DNA from: Cryptosporangium minutisporangium
GTDB lineage: Bacteria; Actinomycetota; Actinomycetes; Mycobacteriales; Cryptosporangiaceae
Assembly: GCF_039536245.1 (NCBI RefSeq)
Contig: NZ_BAAAYN010000026.1
Coordinates: forward strand, 1-64,000
Direction of reading: 5' to 3'
Length of the DNA: 64,000 nucleotides
Shown here: positions 9,693-18,800 of the stretch, in pieces
How the letters are laid out: the number at the start of each line of letters is the position of its first letter
Position numbering within the stretch: position 1 is the stretch's first letter
Made by a program: the position numbers and the translations under genes
Notes under the pieces: model-generated
Databases searched by the model: none
What the model was told of the DNA's origin: nothing
Seen by the model: only the letters and a program-made list of their open reading frames with translations

Positions 9693-9915
9693 CGCGAGCC
9701 GCGCTCGACCTCTACCTGCGGGTAGATACCGCCTCAACGTCGAATCCGCCGCCGCAATTCCGGCTCCGAAACCGGAATTCCGGGCATGTGCGAACGCCGC
9801 TACCGCCGGCGACTCGTGTCCACCGGTACGAGCGCGTCGCCGCGGCCGGCGGGAGATCGGTCTTCGGGGTCGGGCGACCGCAGCGGTCCCCCGTCGAAAC
9901 GGGTTCACTGGGCAC

Positions 9916-10782
9916 GTGCAAAACACTACGGACACGGACGACGGCACCACCGGGTTCAGCGAGCACGTCAGCGCCGTCGAGGCACTCGGTACGACCGGCA
10001 TCACGCACCGCCCCGTCGGCCCGGCGGAGAGCCGGTCGGCGAGCCGGCTCTGGTGGGACGCCGACGCCGACGACTACCAGGCCGCCCACGGCGATTTCCT
10101 CGGCGACGTGCAATTCCGGTGGTGCCCGGAAGGGCTGACCGAGGAGGGCGCGGAACTGCTCGGGCCGGTCGCCGGCCGGAACGTGCTCGAGGTCGGCTGC
10201 GGCGCGGCGTCCTGCTCGCGCTGGCTGGCCGTCCAGGGCGCGCGGCCGATCGCGCTGGACCTCTCCGCCGGAATGCTGCGGCACGCCCGGGAGGCGAACG
10301 ACCGGTCCGGGGTCGACGTTCCCCTGGTACTCGCGGACGCGGGAGCGCTGCCGTTCCCGGACGAGAGCTTCGACCTCGCCTGCTCCGCGTTCGGCGCGGT
10401 GCCGTTCGTGGCCGACTCGGCGGCCGTGATGCGTGAGGTCCACCGGGTGTTGCGGCCCGGCGCCCGCTGGGTGTTCGCCACTACCCACCCGCTCCGCTGG
10501 GCCTTCCCCGACGATCCGGGCCCGGAGGGTCTGACCGTCTACCACTCGTACTTCGACCGCACGCCGTACGCCGAGTTCGACGACGACGGCCGGGCGACCT
10601 ACGTCGAGCACCACCGGACGCTCGGCGACCGGGTGCGTGAGCTCGTCGCCGCCGGGTTCACGCTCGTCGACCTGGTGGAGCCGGAATGGCCGGAGGGGCA
10701 CCAGGAGGTGTGGGGCCAGTGGAGTCCGCTGCGCGGAGCGTTGGTGCCCGGCACCGCGATCTACGTCTGCCGCCGGGATTGA
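9916..10782 (+). CDS. class I SAM-dependent methyltransferase
   Basis: About 288 residues with a Rossmann methyltransferase fold. The SAM-binding motif VLEVGCGAASCSRWL lies near residue 90, the acidic second strand is PIALDLSAGML, motif II is in LVLADAGALPFPDESFDLA, and the post-II helix is VMREVHRVLRPGARWVF. It belongs to the broad Methyltransf_11 group; the substrate cannot be told. The GTG at 9916 is chosen because open reading upstream has no homologous character and the family starts near here. There is no clear Shine-Dalgarno. It diverges from rpsA and is followed by a bidirectional terminator. Confidence 0.9.
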   Translation: MQNTTDTDDGTTGFSEHVSAVEALGTTGITHRPVGPAESRSASRLWWDADADDYQAAHGDFLGDVQFRWCPEGLTEEGAELLGPVAGRNVLEVGCGAASCSRWLAVQGARPIALDLSAGMLRHAREANDRSGVDVPLVLADAGALPFPDESFDLACSAFGAVPFVADSAAVMREVHRVLRPGARWVFATTHPLRWAFPDDPGPEGLTVYHSYFDRTPYAEFDDDGRATYVEHHRTLGDRVRELVAAGFTLVDLVEPEWPEGHQEVWGQWSPLRGALVPGTAIYVCRRD

Positions 10783-10815
10783 CGGCGCCGGCCGCCGAAT
10801 TCGGGTGGAAACAGC

Positions 10816-10866
10816 ACAGTGCCGGCCTCCTGTGTCCCTATTGAGGGGGAGGCCGGCACTGTTTTG
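10816..10866. terminator. terminator between convergent genes
   Basis: 15-bp perfect arms (10816-10830 and 10848-10862), 17-base loop, then TTTT (10862-10865). It serves the methyltransferase on the plus strand and probably also the convergent DUF3068 gene. Confidence 0.85.
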
Positions 10867-10949
10867 TCAATCTTGTCCGGGGTCGAGGTACCTTCCGGTA
10901 CCTAATCGGACGGAAAACGACCCCGTCGGGCGCTGGTGTAAGCGACCGG

Positions 10950-11891
10950 TTACGACTTCGCCGGGCGGTACGACGATTCGTTCCGACCGCCGCCACGGAG
11001 CGCGAGGAACAGACCGACGACGATCAGGATCACGCCGAGCACACCGATCACCAACGGCGCCACGGTGCGCACCAGGGTGATCTGCGAGATCGCGTCCTCG
11101 GCGGTGTCGACCGCCTCGTTGATCGTCTGCTCGTCGAACGTGAGCGTGGCCTCGAACAGCGTCAGCTTGTCGGCGCCCGAGGCGTCCCGCAGCGTCTGCT
11201 TCTGCTGCTCCTGACCCTTGAGCACGACGCCGCTCTTCGGCTCCACCCAGACCGTGCGGACGTTGGTGTAGTACCGGTCCGCGGTCACGTCCGGCTCGGT
11301 GCTGCCGACCAGCTCGCCCGGCACCGCCAGCTCACCGATCTTGGTGGCCGGGATCTCCATCTCGTACTTGTACGCCTCGAGGCCGTTGATGTCCTCGGTG
11401 CTCACGTACTCCGCGTCGTAGGCCTTGCGGGTCGTGGTGTCGAAGTACTTGTACGTCTTCTTCTCCGCGCCGAACGGCCACTTGTAGATCAGGCCCTCGT
11501 GGTCCGTCGGCTCGTCGTCGACCGTGGCGTCGAAGCCCTTCTGGGCCTCAGCGCTGCGCCGGTCCAGACCGACGTGGTCGCTGGAGAAGGTGATCTGCTT
11601 GTCGTTCCGAGCGTCCTCGACAACGAGGAACGCGTCGAACACGACGACGTCGTCGGTGCTCTCCTCTGGATTCGCCCGCACGGTGCGGGTCGCTTCAACC
11701 GGGACGTTCTGCTGCACGGTCAGCGTCGAGACGTCGAATACGGTTGCGCTGTCGGACGTGGCGACACTGATCGTGTACTGATCGAGTGGTGTTTTCACCA
11801 AGTTCGATGCCACGTAGGTGGGCAGCAAAACAGCCGCTACCACCAAAAAAGTTCCGAGTGCCAAAACCACGGCACCCACGACACGACGCAT
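10950..11891 (-). CDS. DUF3068 (PorA-family-like) membrane protein
   Basis: 313-residue protein anchored at both ends: an N-terminal membrane helix (VVGAVVLALGTFLVVAAVLL) and a C-terminal one (VIGVLGVILIVVGLFLAL), with an extracytoplasmic domain of about 250 residues between. It matches DUF3068, the family of mycobacterial Rv0227c, also annotated as PorA-family. The domain has paired beta stretches (TADRYYTNVRTVWVEPKSGVVLKGQEQ) but no catalytic motif. The ATG at 11891 follows GGAGGAACCTC. It is divergent from a polytopic membrane protein and starts the cell-envelope island. A role in envelope assembly is suggested by neighbours only; biochemical function is not established. Confidence 0.9.
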   Translation of the reverse strand: MRRVVGAVVLALGTFLVVAAVLLPTYVASNLVKTPLDQYTISVATSDSATVFDVSTLTVQQNVPVEATRTVRANPEESTDDVVVFDAFLVVEDARNDKQITFSSDHVGLDRRSAEAQKGFDATVDDEPTDHEGLIYKWPFGAEKKTYKYFDTTTRKAYDAEYVSTEDINGLEAYKYEMEIPATKIGELAVPGELVGSTEPDVTADRYYTNVRTVWVEPKSGVVLKGQEQQKQTLRDASGADKLTLFEATLTFDEQTINEAVDTAEDAISQITLVRTVAPLVIGVLGVILIVVGLFLALRGGGRNESSYRPAKS

Positions 11892-11957
11892 GAGGTTCCT
11901 CCCAGGAGACCTGCACTTCAACGCTGTTTTCCCCGAGCGATCCCGGAGAGGTTACCA

Positions 11958-11971
11958 GTGAGTAAACTCAC
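11958..11971. promoter_or_regulatory. operator-like palindrome in divergent gap
   Basis: GTGAGT-AA-ACTCAC, a perfect inverted repeat in the 236-base gap between the divergent DUF3068 gene and the membrane-protein/acyltransferase pair. No regulator gene is adjacent. The rest of the gap has no gene. Confidence 0.4.
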
Positions 11972-12127
11972 CGGGGGCGCATTCGCATGGTTCCCTGAAG
12001 CAGTTTTCCGTGGGATATCTCCGCAGGTCGTGGCTGGCTTACACGGTCCGGCACGAGTTGACTACTCGCCGGTAGCGAACGTGCGGAAGCGACCGACCGA
12101 ACCCGGCGACGAGGACGGTGTGAGGAC

Positions 12128-14110
12128 ATGACGACGTACGTGCCGACGGCACCACCGCGCGGTGAGCCGAGGCGGCGCATCGGTGGAACCAGAGGGCTCC
12201 ACCCGTACGCACTCGTGGCAGCCGTGATCGCGGCGGTCCATGGCGTCGTCATCGGGGCGATGGGGGTCGCCGGCTACTTCTACCTCGACGACATCGACAT
12301 GACCGCCGAGGCGGGAAAGCACCCGTTCGGGTGGGACTACATCACGCTCCCGCTCAACGACCACCTGACGCCGGGCCTGCGCACCTTCTACTGGATCAGC
12401 GCGTACTTCGCGCCCTACGACAACGACTCGACGGTCGTGGTCCGGCTGCTGCTCCAGACGGTGGCGACGCTGCTGATGGCGTATCTGCTCGCCCAGCTGC
12501 TGGGCCCCGGCCGGCCGGCGCTGCTCGCGCTCGGCCTCTACGCGTTCTCGCCGCTGTTGGTGCCGTCGCTGCTCTCGCTGTCCAGCGGCGTCAACCTGGT
12601 GCCCACGCACATCGGCATCCTGCTGCTGCTGGTGATGCACATCCGGTACGAGGCCACCCGGGCGCTGGGGTACGCGGCGATCGGCGCGCTCGGCGTCCTG
12701 CTCGCGGTGTGCTTCTGGGAGAAAGCTGTGCTCAGCGTGGCGCTGGCCCCGCTGCTCACGCTGCTCTACCTGAGCCGGGGCGGCATCCGGGCACGGATCC
12801 GCGCGCTGTTCCGGTCGTGGCTCGCCTGGCTGATCTACGCGCTTCCGATCGTCGCGTTCTTCGTCGTCTTCCTGACCGGCGACTACGCGTCGTCCGGTAA
12901 GACCCCGTCGATCGGCGACACCTGGGAGCTCTTCTCGGACGCGTGGGTGGGGTCGCTCGCCCCGTCGCTCGTCGGCGGCCCGTGGACCTGGTTCTCCCTC
13001 GACGTCGTCTACTACAGCGCGTCCTCACCCGGCGCGGTCGCGATCATCGCCGGGCAACTCGCCGCGGTGGTGCTGTCCGCCCTGGGTGTCCGGCGGAACG
13101 GCTGGTGGGCGCTGCGCGCGTGGCTCCTGCCCGCGACCGTGCTGGTCGGAACCTCGGTCCTGCTCGCCGCCGGTCGGTTCGAGTACGTCGGCGTGATCCT
13201 GGCCCGCAACTTCCACTACTTCTCCGAGCTCACCATCCCGCTCGTGCTCGCCGCGGTGATGCTGCTCGTCGTCCCCGACCCGGTGGCGGTCGCCGACAGA
13301 GGCCGGTTCGGCATCTGGCCGCAGGAGCCCGACCCGACTGCGACCGGGCGCGACGAGCAGCCGGCCGGGGACGCCCCTGCGGACGGCAGCGCGCCGGAGC
13401 CCTCGGGCGGCGGGGTCACCCGGCCGGTCGGAATCGGCCTCGTGATCGCCGTCGTCGCGTACGCGCTGAGCTACGGCACGACGGTCGGCTCCTTCGAGAA
13501 GCGCTGGGTGGACAACCCGATCCGGGATTACATGACGACCGCGCTCCGCGATCTCGAAACGAACACCGCGAAAGGCCCGATAGCCATCTACGACACCTTC
13601 GTGGCGGGCACGGTCGCGAACTTCATCAGCACCAACCGTCGCACCTCCGACGTCTTCCGTCCGGTCGAACGGCACCTACCGGACGCCGTGCGATGGGACG
13701 ATGCATCCGGACCCATGTACATGTTCGACCAGGGAGGCCACCTGCTCCGGGCCCGCTTCGTGGAGGAGGCCACCAGTGCCGATCAGCCAGGCGTGTTCTG
13801 CGCGCATCCGTTACGCGGCGTCGGGTCGGTGACCGTGAGGCTCAACAAACGGATGCCCCACCCCGACTCGTATCTCCGGCTGGACTACCTGTCGCAGACA
13901 CCCACCACGGTCACCGTCCGACTCGCCGACGGGGCGCGTACGTTCGCGCCCCGGCGCTTCGCCGAGCCGACGCTGAACACCGGCAAGTACTCGTCCCTGA
14001 TGCTCGGCACGCCGAACAAGGCGTACGACCGGGTCGTGGTCAGCACCACCGATCCGGACGCGATCGTCTGCCTCGCCGCGAAGGCCGGACGTCCGGAGCC
14101 GACGCTGTGA
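12128..14110 (+). CDS. polytopic envelope membrane protein, GT-C-like
   Basis: 660-residue protein with about ten membrane helices up to residue 445, then a soluble, probably external domain of about 200 residues. Near the start FYLDDIDMTAEAG places acidic residues in the first external loop, the position of the catalytic DD/DE in GT-C glycosyltransferases. The C-terminal part (TVRLNKRMPHPDSYLRLDYL, TPTTVTVRLADGARTF) looks like a beta-sandwich. A Pro/Ala/Asp-rich insert lies near 395-430. The next gene starts inside its stop (GTGA), so the two are coupled. Glycosyl transfer from a lipid-linked sugar is plausible but unproven. Confidence 0.85.
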   Translation: MTTYVPTAPPRGEPRRRIGGTRGLHPYALVAAVIAAVHGVVIGAMGVAGYFYLDDIDMTAEAGKHPFGWDYITLPLNDHLTPGLRTFYWISAYFAPYDNDSTVVVRLLLQTVATLLMAYLLAQLLGPGRPALLALGLYAFSPLLVPSLLSLSSGVNLVPTHIGILLLLVMHIRYEATRALGYAAIGALGVLLAVCFWEKAVLSVALAPLLTLLYLSRGGIRARIRALFRSWLAWLIYALPIVAFFVVFLTGDYASSGKTPSIGDTWELFSDAWVGSLAPSLVGGPWTWFSLDVVYYSASSPGAVAIIAGQLAAVVLSALGVRRNGWWALRAWLLPATVLVGTSVLLAAGRFEYVGVILARNFHYFSELTIPLVLAAVMLLVVPDPVAVADRGRFGIWPQEPDPTATGRDEQPAGDAPADGSAPEPSGGGVTRPVGIGLVIAVVAYALSYGTTVGSFEKRWVDNPIRDYMTTALRDLETNTAKGPIAIYDTFVAGTVANFISTNRRTSDVFRPVERHLPDAVRWDDASGPMYMFDQGGHLLRARFVEEATSADQPGVFCAHPLRGVGSVTVRLNKRMPHPDSYLRLDYLSQTPTTVTVRLADGARTFAPRRFAEPTLNTGKYSSLMLGTPNKAYDRVVVSTTDPDAIVCLAAKAGRPEPTL

Positions 14111-15687
14111 CCGCGTCGGCACCCCGCGTCGTCACGCGCGCGGGCGGACATCTGGACGTACTCGACGGGGTGCGGGCGCTCGCCGCATTCGCGGTCGTCG
14201 GCACCCACGTCGGGTTCCAGACCGGACGGGCGGTGGACGGCTTCTTCGCGCCCTTCCTGGCCCGGCTCGACTTCGGCGTGACGCTGTTCTTCCTGCTCTC
14301 CGGCTTCCTGCTCTACCGGCCGTTCGTCGAGGCCGCGATGGACCTCCGGCCCCGGCCGGAGAGCAAGGCGTTCTTGTTACGGCGGTTCGCCCGGATCTTC
14401 CCCGCGTACTGGGCGTTACTCGCGGTCACGATGCTGGTCCGTCCGTGGGAGCACCCGGTCGGGTTCACGATCCAGAAGACCACCTGGATCGACTGGATCG
14501 AGTACGCGACGCTCACCCACATCTACTTCGGCGACAACCCGCACCAGGCGCTCACCCACATCTGGAGCCTGGTCGTGGAGATGTCCTTCTACCTCGCGCT
14601 GCCGCTGATCGCCGCGGTGTCACTGAAGGGCCGTCGCCCCCGCCGGATCATGCGCAGGCAGACGATCGCGCTCGCCGTCCTGTTCGCGATCGGCCCGCTG
14701 TGGGGCCTGGTCATCCACCAGATCCCGACGATGCGGGACGACTGGCTGGCGCTGCAGTGGCTGCCCGGCTACCTCGACTGGTTCGCGCTCGGGATGATCC
14801 TGGCCTGCCTGCCCTCGGCGGCGTCCGTAGGGGCGTGGCCCCGGCTGCGCAAGCTCGCCGAGGACCTGGCGACGGCGCCCGGCACCTGCTGGATCATCGC
14901 CGGGATCCTGTTCGCGCTGTCGATGACGCCGGTCGCCGGCCCGTACACGCTGGCGCCCGCCACGACGTCGCAGTGGATCGCGAAGCACCTGCTCTACGGC
15001 GCCACCGCGTTCTTCATGCTGCTGCCGCTGGTGTCGCCGGCTCCGGCCGGGGGGCGGACGCACCCGCTGCGCGCCGCGCTCGTCGACCGGCGGGTCCGCT
15101 GGCTCGGCGAGATCAGCTACGGCGTCTTCCTGTTCCACCTCGTGATCATGTTCGTGCTGGTGGACGCGCTCAACCTGGAGCTGTTCCGGGGTGGGTACAG
15201 CACGCTTTTCCCGCTGACCGTGCTGGCCGCGGTGGTCGCGGCGGCGCTCAGCTACCGACTGCTCGAGCGACCGGCGCAGAACTACATCCGTCGCCGCACC
15301 CGCCACGGTGCGGCAGACATCCAGGCCCGCGACGCGGCCCCGGCCGTCGCCCCGGTGACGCCGGTGGCCGTCGACTCGGAGCCGGCACCGGAAGCGCTCC
15401 CGGACCCGGAGGAGCAGCCAGCGCTGCCGCAGCCCCCGGAGCCGACCGTGCGGTGGGACTACCAGCATCCCGTGCAGCTCGGTCCCTGGGTGCCGCAGCA
15501 GCCGGGTGCACCCGAGCCGGAGAACGAGCGCACCACCGAGCCGATCCCGCACCTTCCGCCGCCGCCGCAGGACTCGGTGCCGCTCGACCTGCCGTCGGTA
15601 GGCGTCCCGCCGGTCGGTCCGCCGCCCGTCGGTTCGCCGCCCAGCTGGCCGGCGACTCCCCCGGCACCACGGCGCCCCGCCGACTGA
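14107..15687 (+). CDS. acyltransferase 3 family membrane protein
   Basis: 526 residues. Membrane O-acyltransferase of the Acyl_transf_3 (OafA-like) family. It shows the N-terminal LDGVRALAAFAVVGTHVG motif with the conserved His, LFFLLSGFLLYRPFVEA, RRFARIFPAYW and WSLVVEMSFYLALPL, with ten or so membrane helices to about residue 400. A Pro/Glu-rich cytoplasmic tail of about 120 residues follows, with a run of PPVG-type repeats. The family moves acetyl, succinyl or similar groups onto extracytoplasmic glycans. The GTG overlaps the previous stop by 4 bases. It resembles Rv0228, which lies next to the DUF3068 gene in mycobacteria; that context suggests acylation of a wall polysaccharide. Confidence 0.93.
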   Translation: MTASAPRVVTRAGGHLDVLDGVRALAAFAVVGTHVGFQTGRAVDGFFAPFLARLDFGVTLFFLLSGFLLYRPFVEAAMDLRPRPESKAFLLRRFARIFPAYWALLAVTMLVRPWEHPVGFTIQKTTWIDWIEYATLTHIYFGDNPHQALTHIWSLVVEMSFYLALPLIAAVSLKGRRPRRIMRRQTIALAVLFAIGPLWGLVIHQIPTMRDDWLALQWLPGYLDWFALGMILACLPSAASVGAWPRLRKLAEDLATAPGTCWIIAGILFALSMTPVAGPYTLAPATTSQWIAKHLLYGATAFFMLLPLVSPAPAGGRTHPLRAALVDRRVRWLGEISYGVFLFHLVIMFVLVDALNLELFRGGYSTLFPLTVLAAVVAAALSYRLLERPAQNYIRRRTRHGAADIQARDAAPAVAPVTPVAVDSEPAPEALPDPEEQPALPQPPEPTVRWDYQHPVQLGPWVPQQPGAPEPENERTTEPIPHLPPPPQDSVPLDLPSVGVPPVGPPPVGSPPSWPATPPAPRRPAD

Positions 15688-15742
15688 GACTCCGACACGG
15701 ATCCGACTTCGCACGGATCCCAGGCAGAACAGGCCCGAACGA

Positions 15743-15778
15743 ATCGGTCCCCGGGTGGCGCGCCACCCGGGGACCGAT
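15743..15778. terminator. 36-bp perfect palindrome, probable bidirectional terminator
   Basis: Two 18-base arms (15743-15760, 15761-15778) with no spacer, between the convergent acyltransferase and aftD-like genes. There is no T tract on either side. Its position suggests termination or mRNA 3'-end protection. Confidence 0.7.
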
Positions 15779-15800
15779 CTGCGTGCCTGACCGGTGAGGC

Positions 15801-18800
15801 CTAGTCGTCCTCGGTCAGTTCGGTCGCGTCCTCCGACGAGGGCGGGTGCACCGCCACGACCGCCACCACGACGACCGCGGCGAGGCAGAGCGCCTGCACC
15901 GGCCAGGTGCCGGCCCAGGGCTCCTCGGATTTCGCGTACGGCCGGTAAGCACCCGCGATGCCGGCGGCCAGCAGCGCGGTGGCGCCCACCAGCGGAAGCC
16001 AGCGCACCAGCGTGTTCCCCCACTTGGTCTTGCGGACCAGCAGCCAGAGCAGGACGGTGCCCACCAGCCCCGGCAGACCCCCGATCACGGCGGGGAGGAA
16101 CAGCGGCAACCGGCGGGCGAGCGGCGTCCGGCCGGCCTCGACCGGTGCGAGCGCCTCCGGTGTCCCGGGCTCGGCGGTCGAGGGCGTCGTCCGGCCGATC
16201 GGCCGGCCCAACCGGGCCAATACCAGCAACAGGAGCACGGCGATAAAGCCCAGGAACAGGCCGCCCCAGTAAATCCACTTGGGCCGGTAGCTGAGCTGCA
16301 CGGTGCCGCCGTCGCCGGCCGGCACGATCCACGCCTGCTGCCAACCGTCGATCCGGATCGGCACCAGATCCTGCCCGGCCAGCGACGCCTTCCAGCCCTC
16401 GTTGTGGTTCTCCGGCACGACCAGCACGCTCGGCTGGTCGGACGGCCCCAGGTCGACGCTCCGCGAGGTCGACCCCCAGTCGCGGACGTCGGCGGTCCGC
16501 TGGGTGGACCGGATACCGGTGGCGCCCAGCGGAGCGAGCATCACCGACACCGGCCGCAGGTTCTCGGTGCCGATCAGCTGCATGCGGTGCTCGCCGGCGG
16601 CGAGCTCCAGGTCGGCGACCGGCCGATCGCTGTCGACCGGCTCCGCGCCGGCGGCCGCGCACGGCTCGACCTTCACCGGCCGCTCCTCCAGCAGGTCGCC
16701 GACGGTCAGCTCACTAGGCGTGGACTGCCCCTCTGCGGCGGCGCTGTCGGCGGTCGTGCTGGTGGCCGGGCCGACGACGCGGGTCTGCACGGTCCGGCCG
16801 TCGATCCGCAGCGTCGGGCCCTGACCGCAGCCCAGCTGGACGACGGTCTCCGGGTCGACCGCCTCGACCGTGTCCTCCGCACCCACGAGGCGGAGCTCCG
16901 CGATGCCCGGAGGCAACAGCTCCTGGTACCCGTTCGCCGCGTTCGTGGTGACCGCCGCGGACGTCTCCACGATCCGGATGTCGAACTTCGTCCCGGTCAG
17001 CGGCTTGGCGAACCGGACGACGTTCGTCGACCCGCTGGGCAGCACCGCCCCGATCTGGGTCCGGCCGGTGTCGGTGGTGACCTGCACCGTCTTCGGCGGC
17101 GCCGCGGTCGCGGTTCCGTCCAGCCGCATCGTGAGGCCGGTGACCTTCCGCTCCTCCGGCAGCTCGACCGAGATCACCGGAGCCTGGACGCCGGGCTCGG
17201 CGATCCAGACCGTGTCCGGGTCGGAGTCGAAGACCGCCTGGGGCCGGGTCCGCGGATCGTTGTACCCGGTGTCCGCGCTGGTCGCCACCGCGCCGTCGGG
17301 CCCTGGGGCGAGCAGCGCGTCGAGCGCGGTGCCGGAGATCGGCAGCGCCGAGATCGTCACCGCGTAGGCGGCCGCCGCCGGCAGGGTGAACGTGCGGTCG
17401 ATGCCGGTCGGCTCCTCCGCCGGCGTGGACACGTCCGGAAGGCAGACCGGGCGGTCGGCGAACGTCAGGCAGTCACCGTGCCCGCTGGTGGCGGCCCGGA
17501 ACACGACGATCGCCGGGTCGGTTCCGCCGACGTCCGGCGTGACCAGCGTCCGGCTGGCCTTCACGCCGGGCACGGTGACTTCCGCGATCGCGACGCCGCC
17601 GGCCCGGGCCGGGTCGCCGTCCACCGCGCGCACGGTCAGGCGCAGCTTCCGGGTGGTGCCGCTCGGCGTGGCCACCCGCTGCGGCTTGCTGTCCGGGGTC
17701 ACCGTTACCGAGCGGGTACCGCGGTCGGTCGTGACGTCGAGCTTCGTCGGCTTGGGTCCGAGCTTGAGCTTGTCGTCGAACTGGAGCGTGATCGCGCTCA
17801 GGTTGACGTCGTGATCGAACTCCAGCTCCAGCCACTGCCCGACCGCACCGGGCCTGCCGGTGGCCCAGGTCGTGTTCGGGTCGCCGTCCACCGCGAACCA
17901 CGGCGCGTGGGCCGCGTCGTGGGAGATCGCCGCGTCGACGTCCGAACCGGACGAGGATGCGCTGAACCCGGTGACCCCGGTGTACCGCGCGACGGTGAGC
18001 AGCGACGGGTCGTCGCTGTTGAGGTAGTCGTGGGCAGATCGATCGGCCACGAACGGCTCGTCCTCGGTCAGCGTCGCCGACATGTTGTGCCGGACCTCGC
18101 CGAAGTTGACCTCCCGGCGTCTCAGCGTGTCGGTGACGACCGGCGTCCCGACCGTGTCGCCGAGTAGCCGGTCGTCGCCGGCCAGCACCGTGGGCCGACC
18201 CACCTGGAGCCCCTGTTCGGCCAGCGAGAGCGTCGCCTCCGGGCCGCCGGCCATGCGAAGGACGTTGTCGAGCGGAACGCTGCGGACGGTCGCCGGTTCG
18301 TCGGTCACCTTGTAGACCTCGACCGCGGGGTACGAGGCCATCTTCGGGTCGTAGAGCTTGCGGTCGACCAGGTCGCCCGCTGCCGTCAGCTCCGGTCCGA
18401 ACGTCTTCACCCGCTCCAGGCCCGGTGAGCCGTCGAGCGCCTCGTGGACCAGCTCCGGCCGGGTGGCCCGCCCGCGACGCCAGTCCAGGTCGTTGCGGAC
18501 GACGACGTAGCCGATGCCCGCTCCGGCGAGGGCGGTGGCGAGCCCGGCCGAGGGCTGCCCGTCCGCGAGCAACTGGTCGAACGCGTCGAGCAGCCGGATG
18601 TTGCCTGCCGAGCTGAGCGGAACGCCGTCCCGGACCAGCCAGCCGCTCTCCGCCAGTGGCTGGAGTACGTCGTCGTTCGTGCGGCCCCAGTAGTAGAGGC
18701 CGAACGGCGCACCGGGGACGACCAGGCCGCGGCTCTCGCCCGCGTTGTCGGCCAGCCAGTCCGCGGCGTCCGCCCAGTAGGTCGGGTACTCGGTCGGGCG

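Noticed and set aside
9670-9915. N-terminal extension of the methyltransferase
   Set aside because: Arg-rich, unlike the family, and overlaps the likely rpsA promoter; the start at 9916 is preferred.
15846-18167. 773-codon open frame on the plus strand
   Set aside because: Antisense shadow of aftD; low-complexity, no domain.
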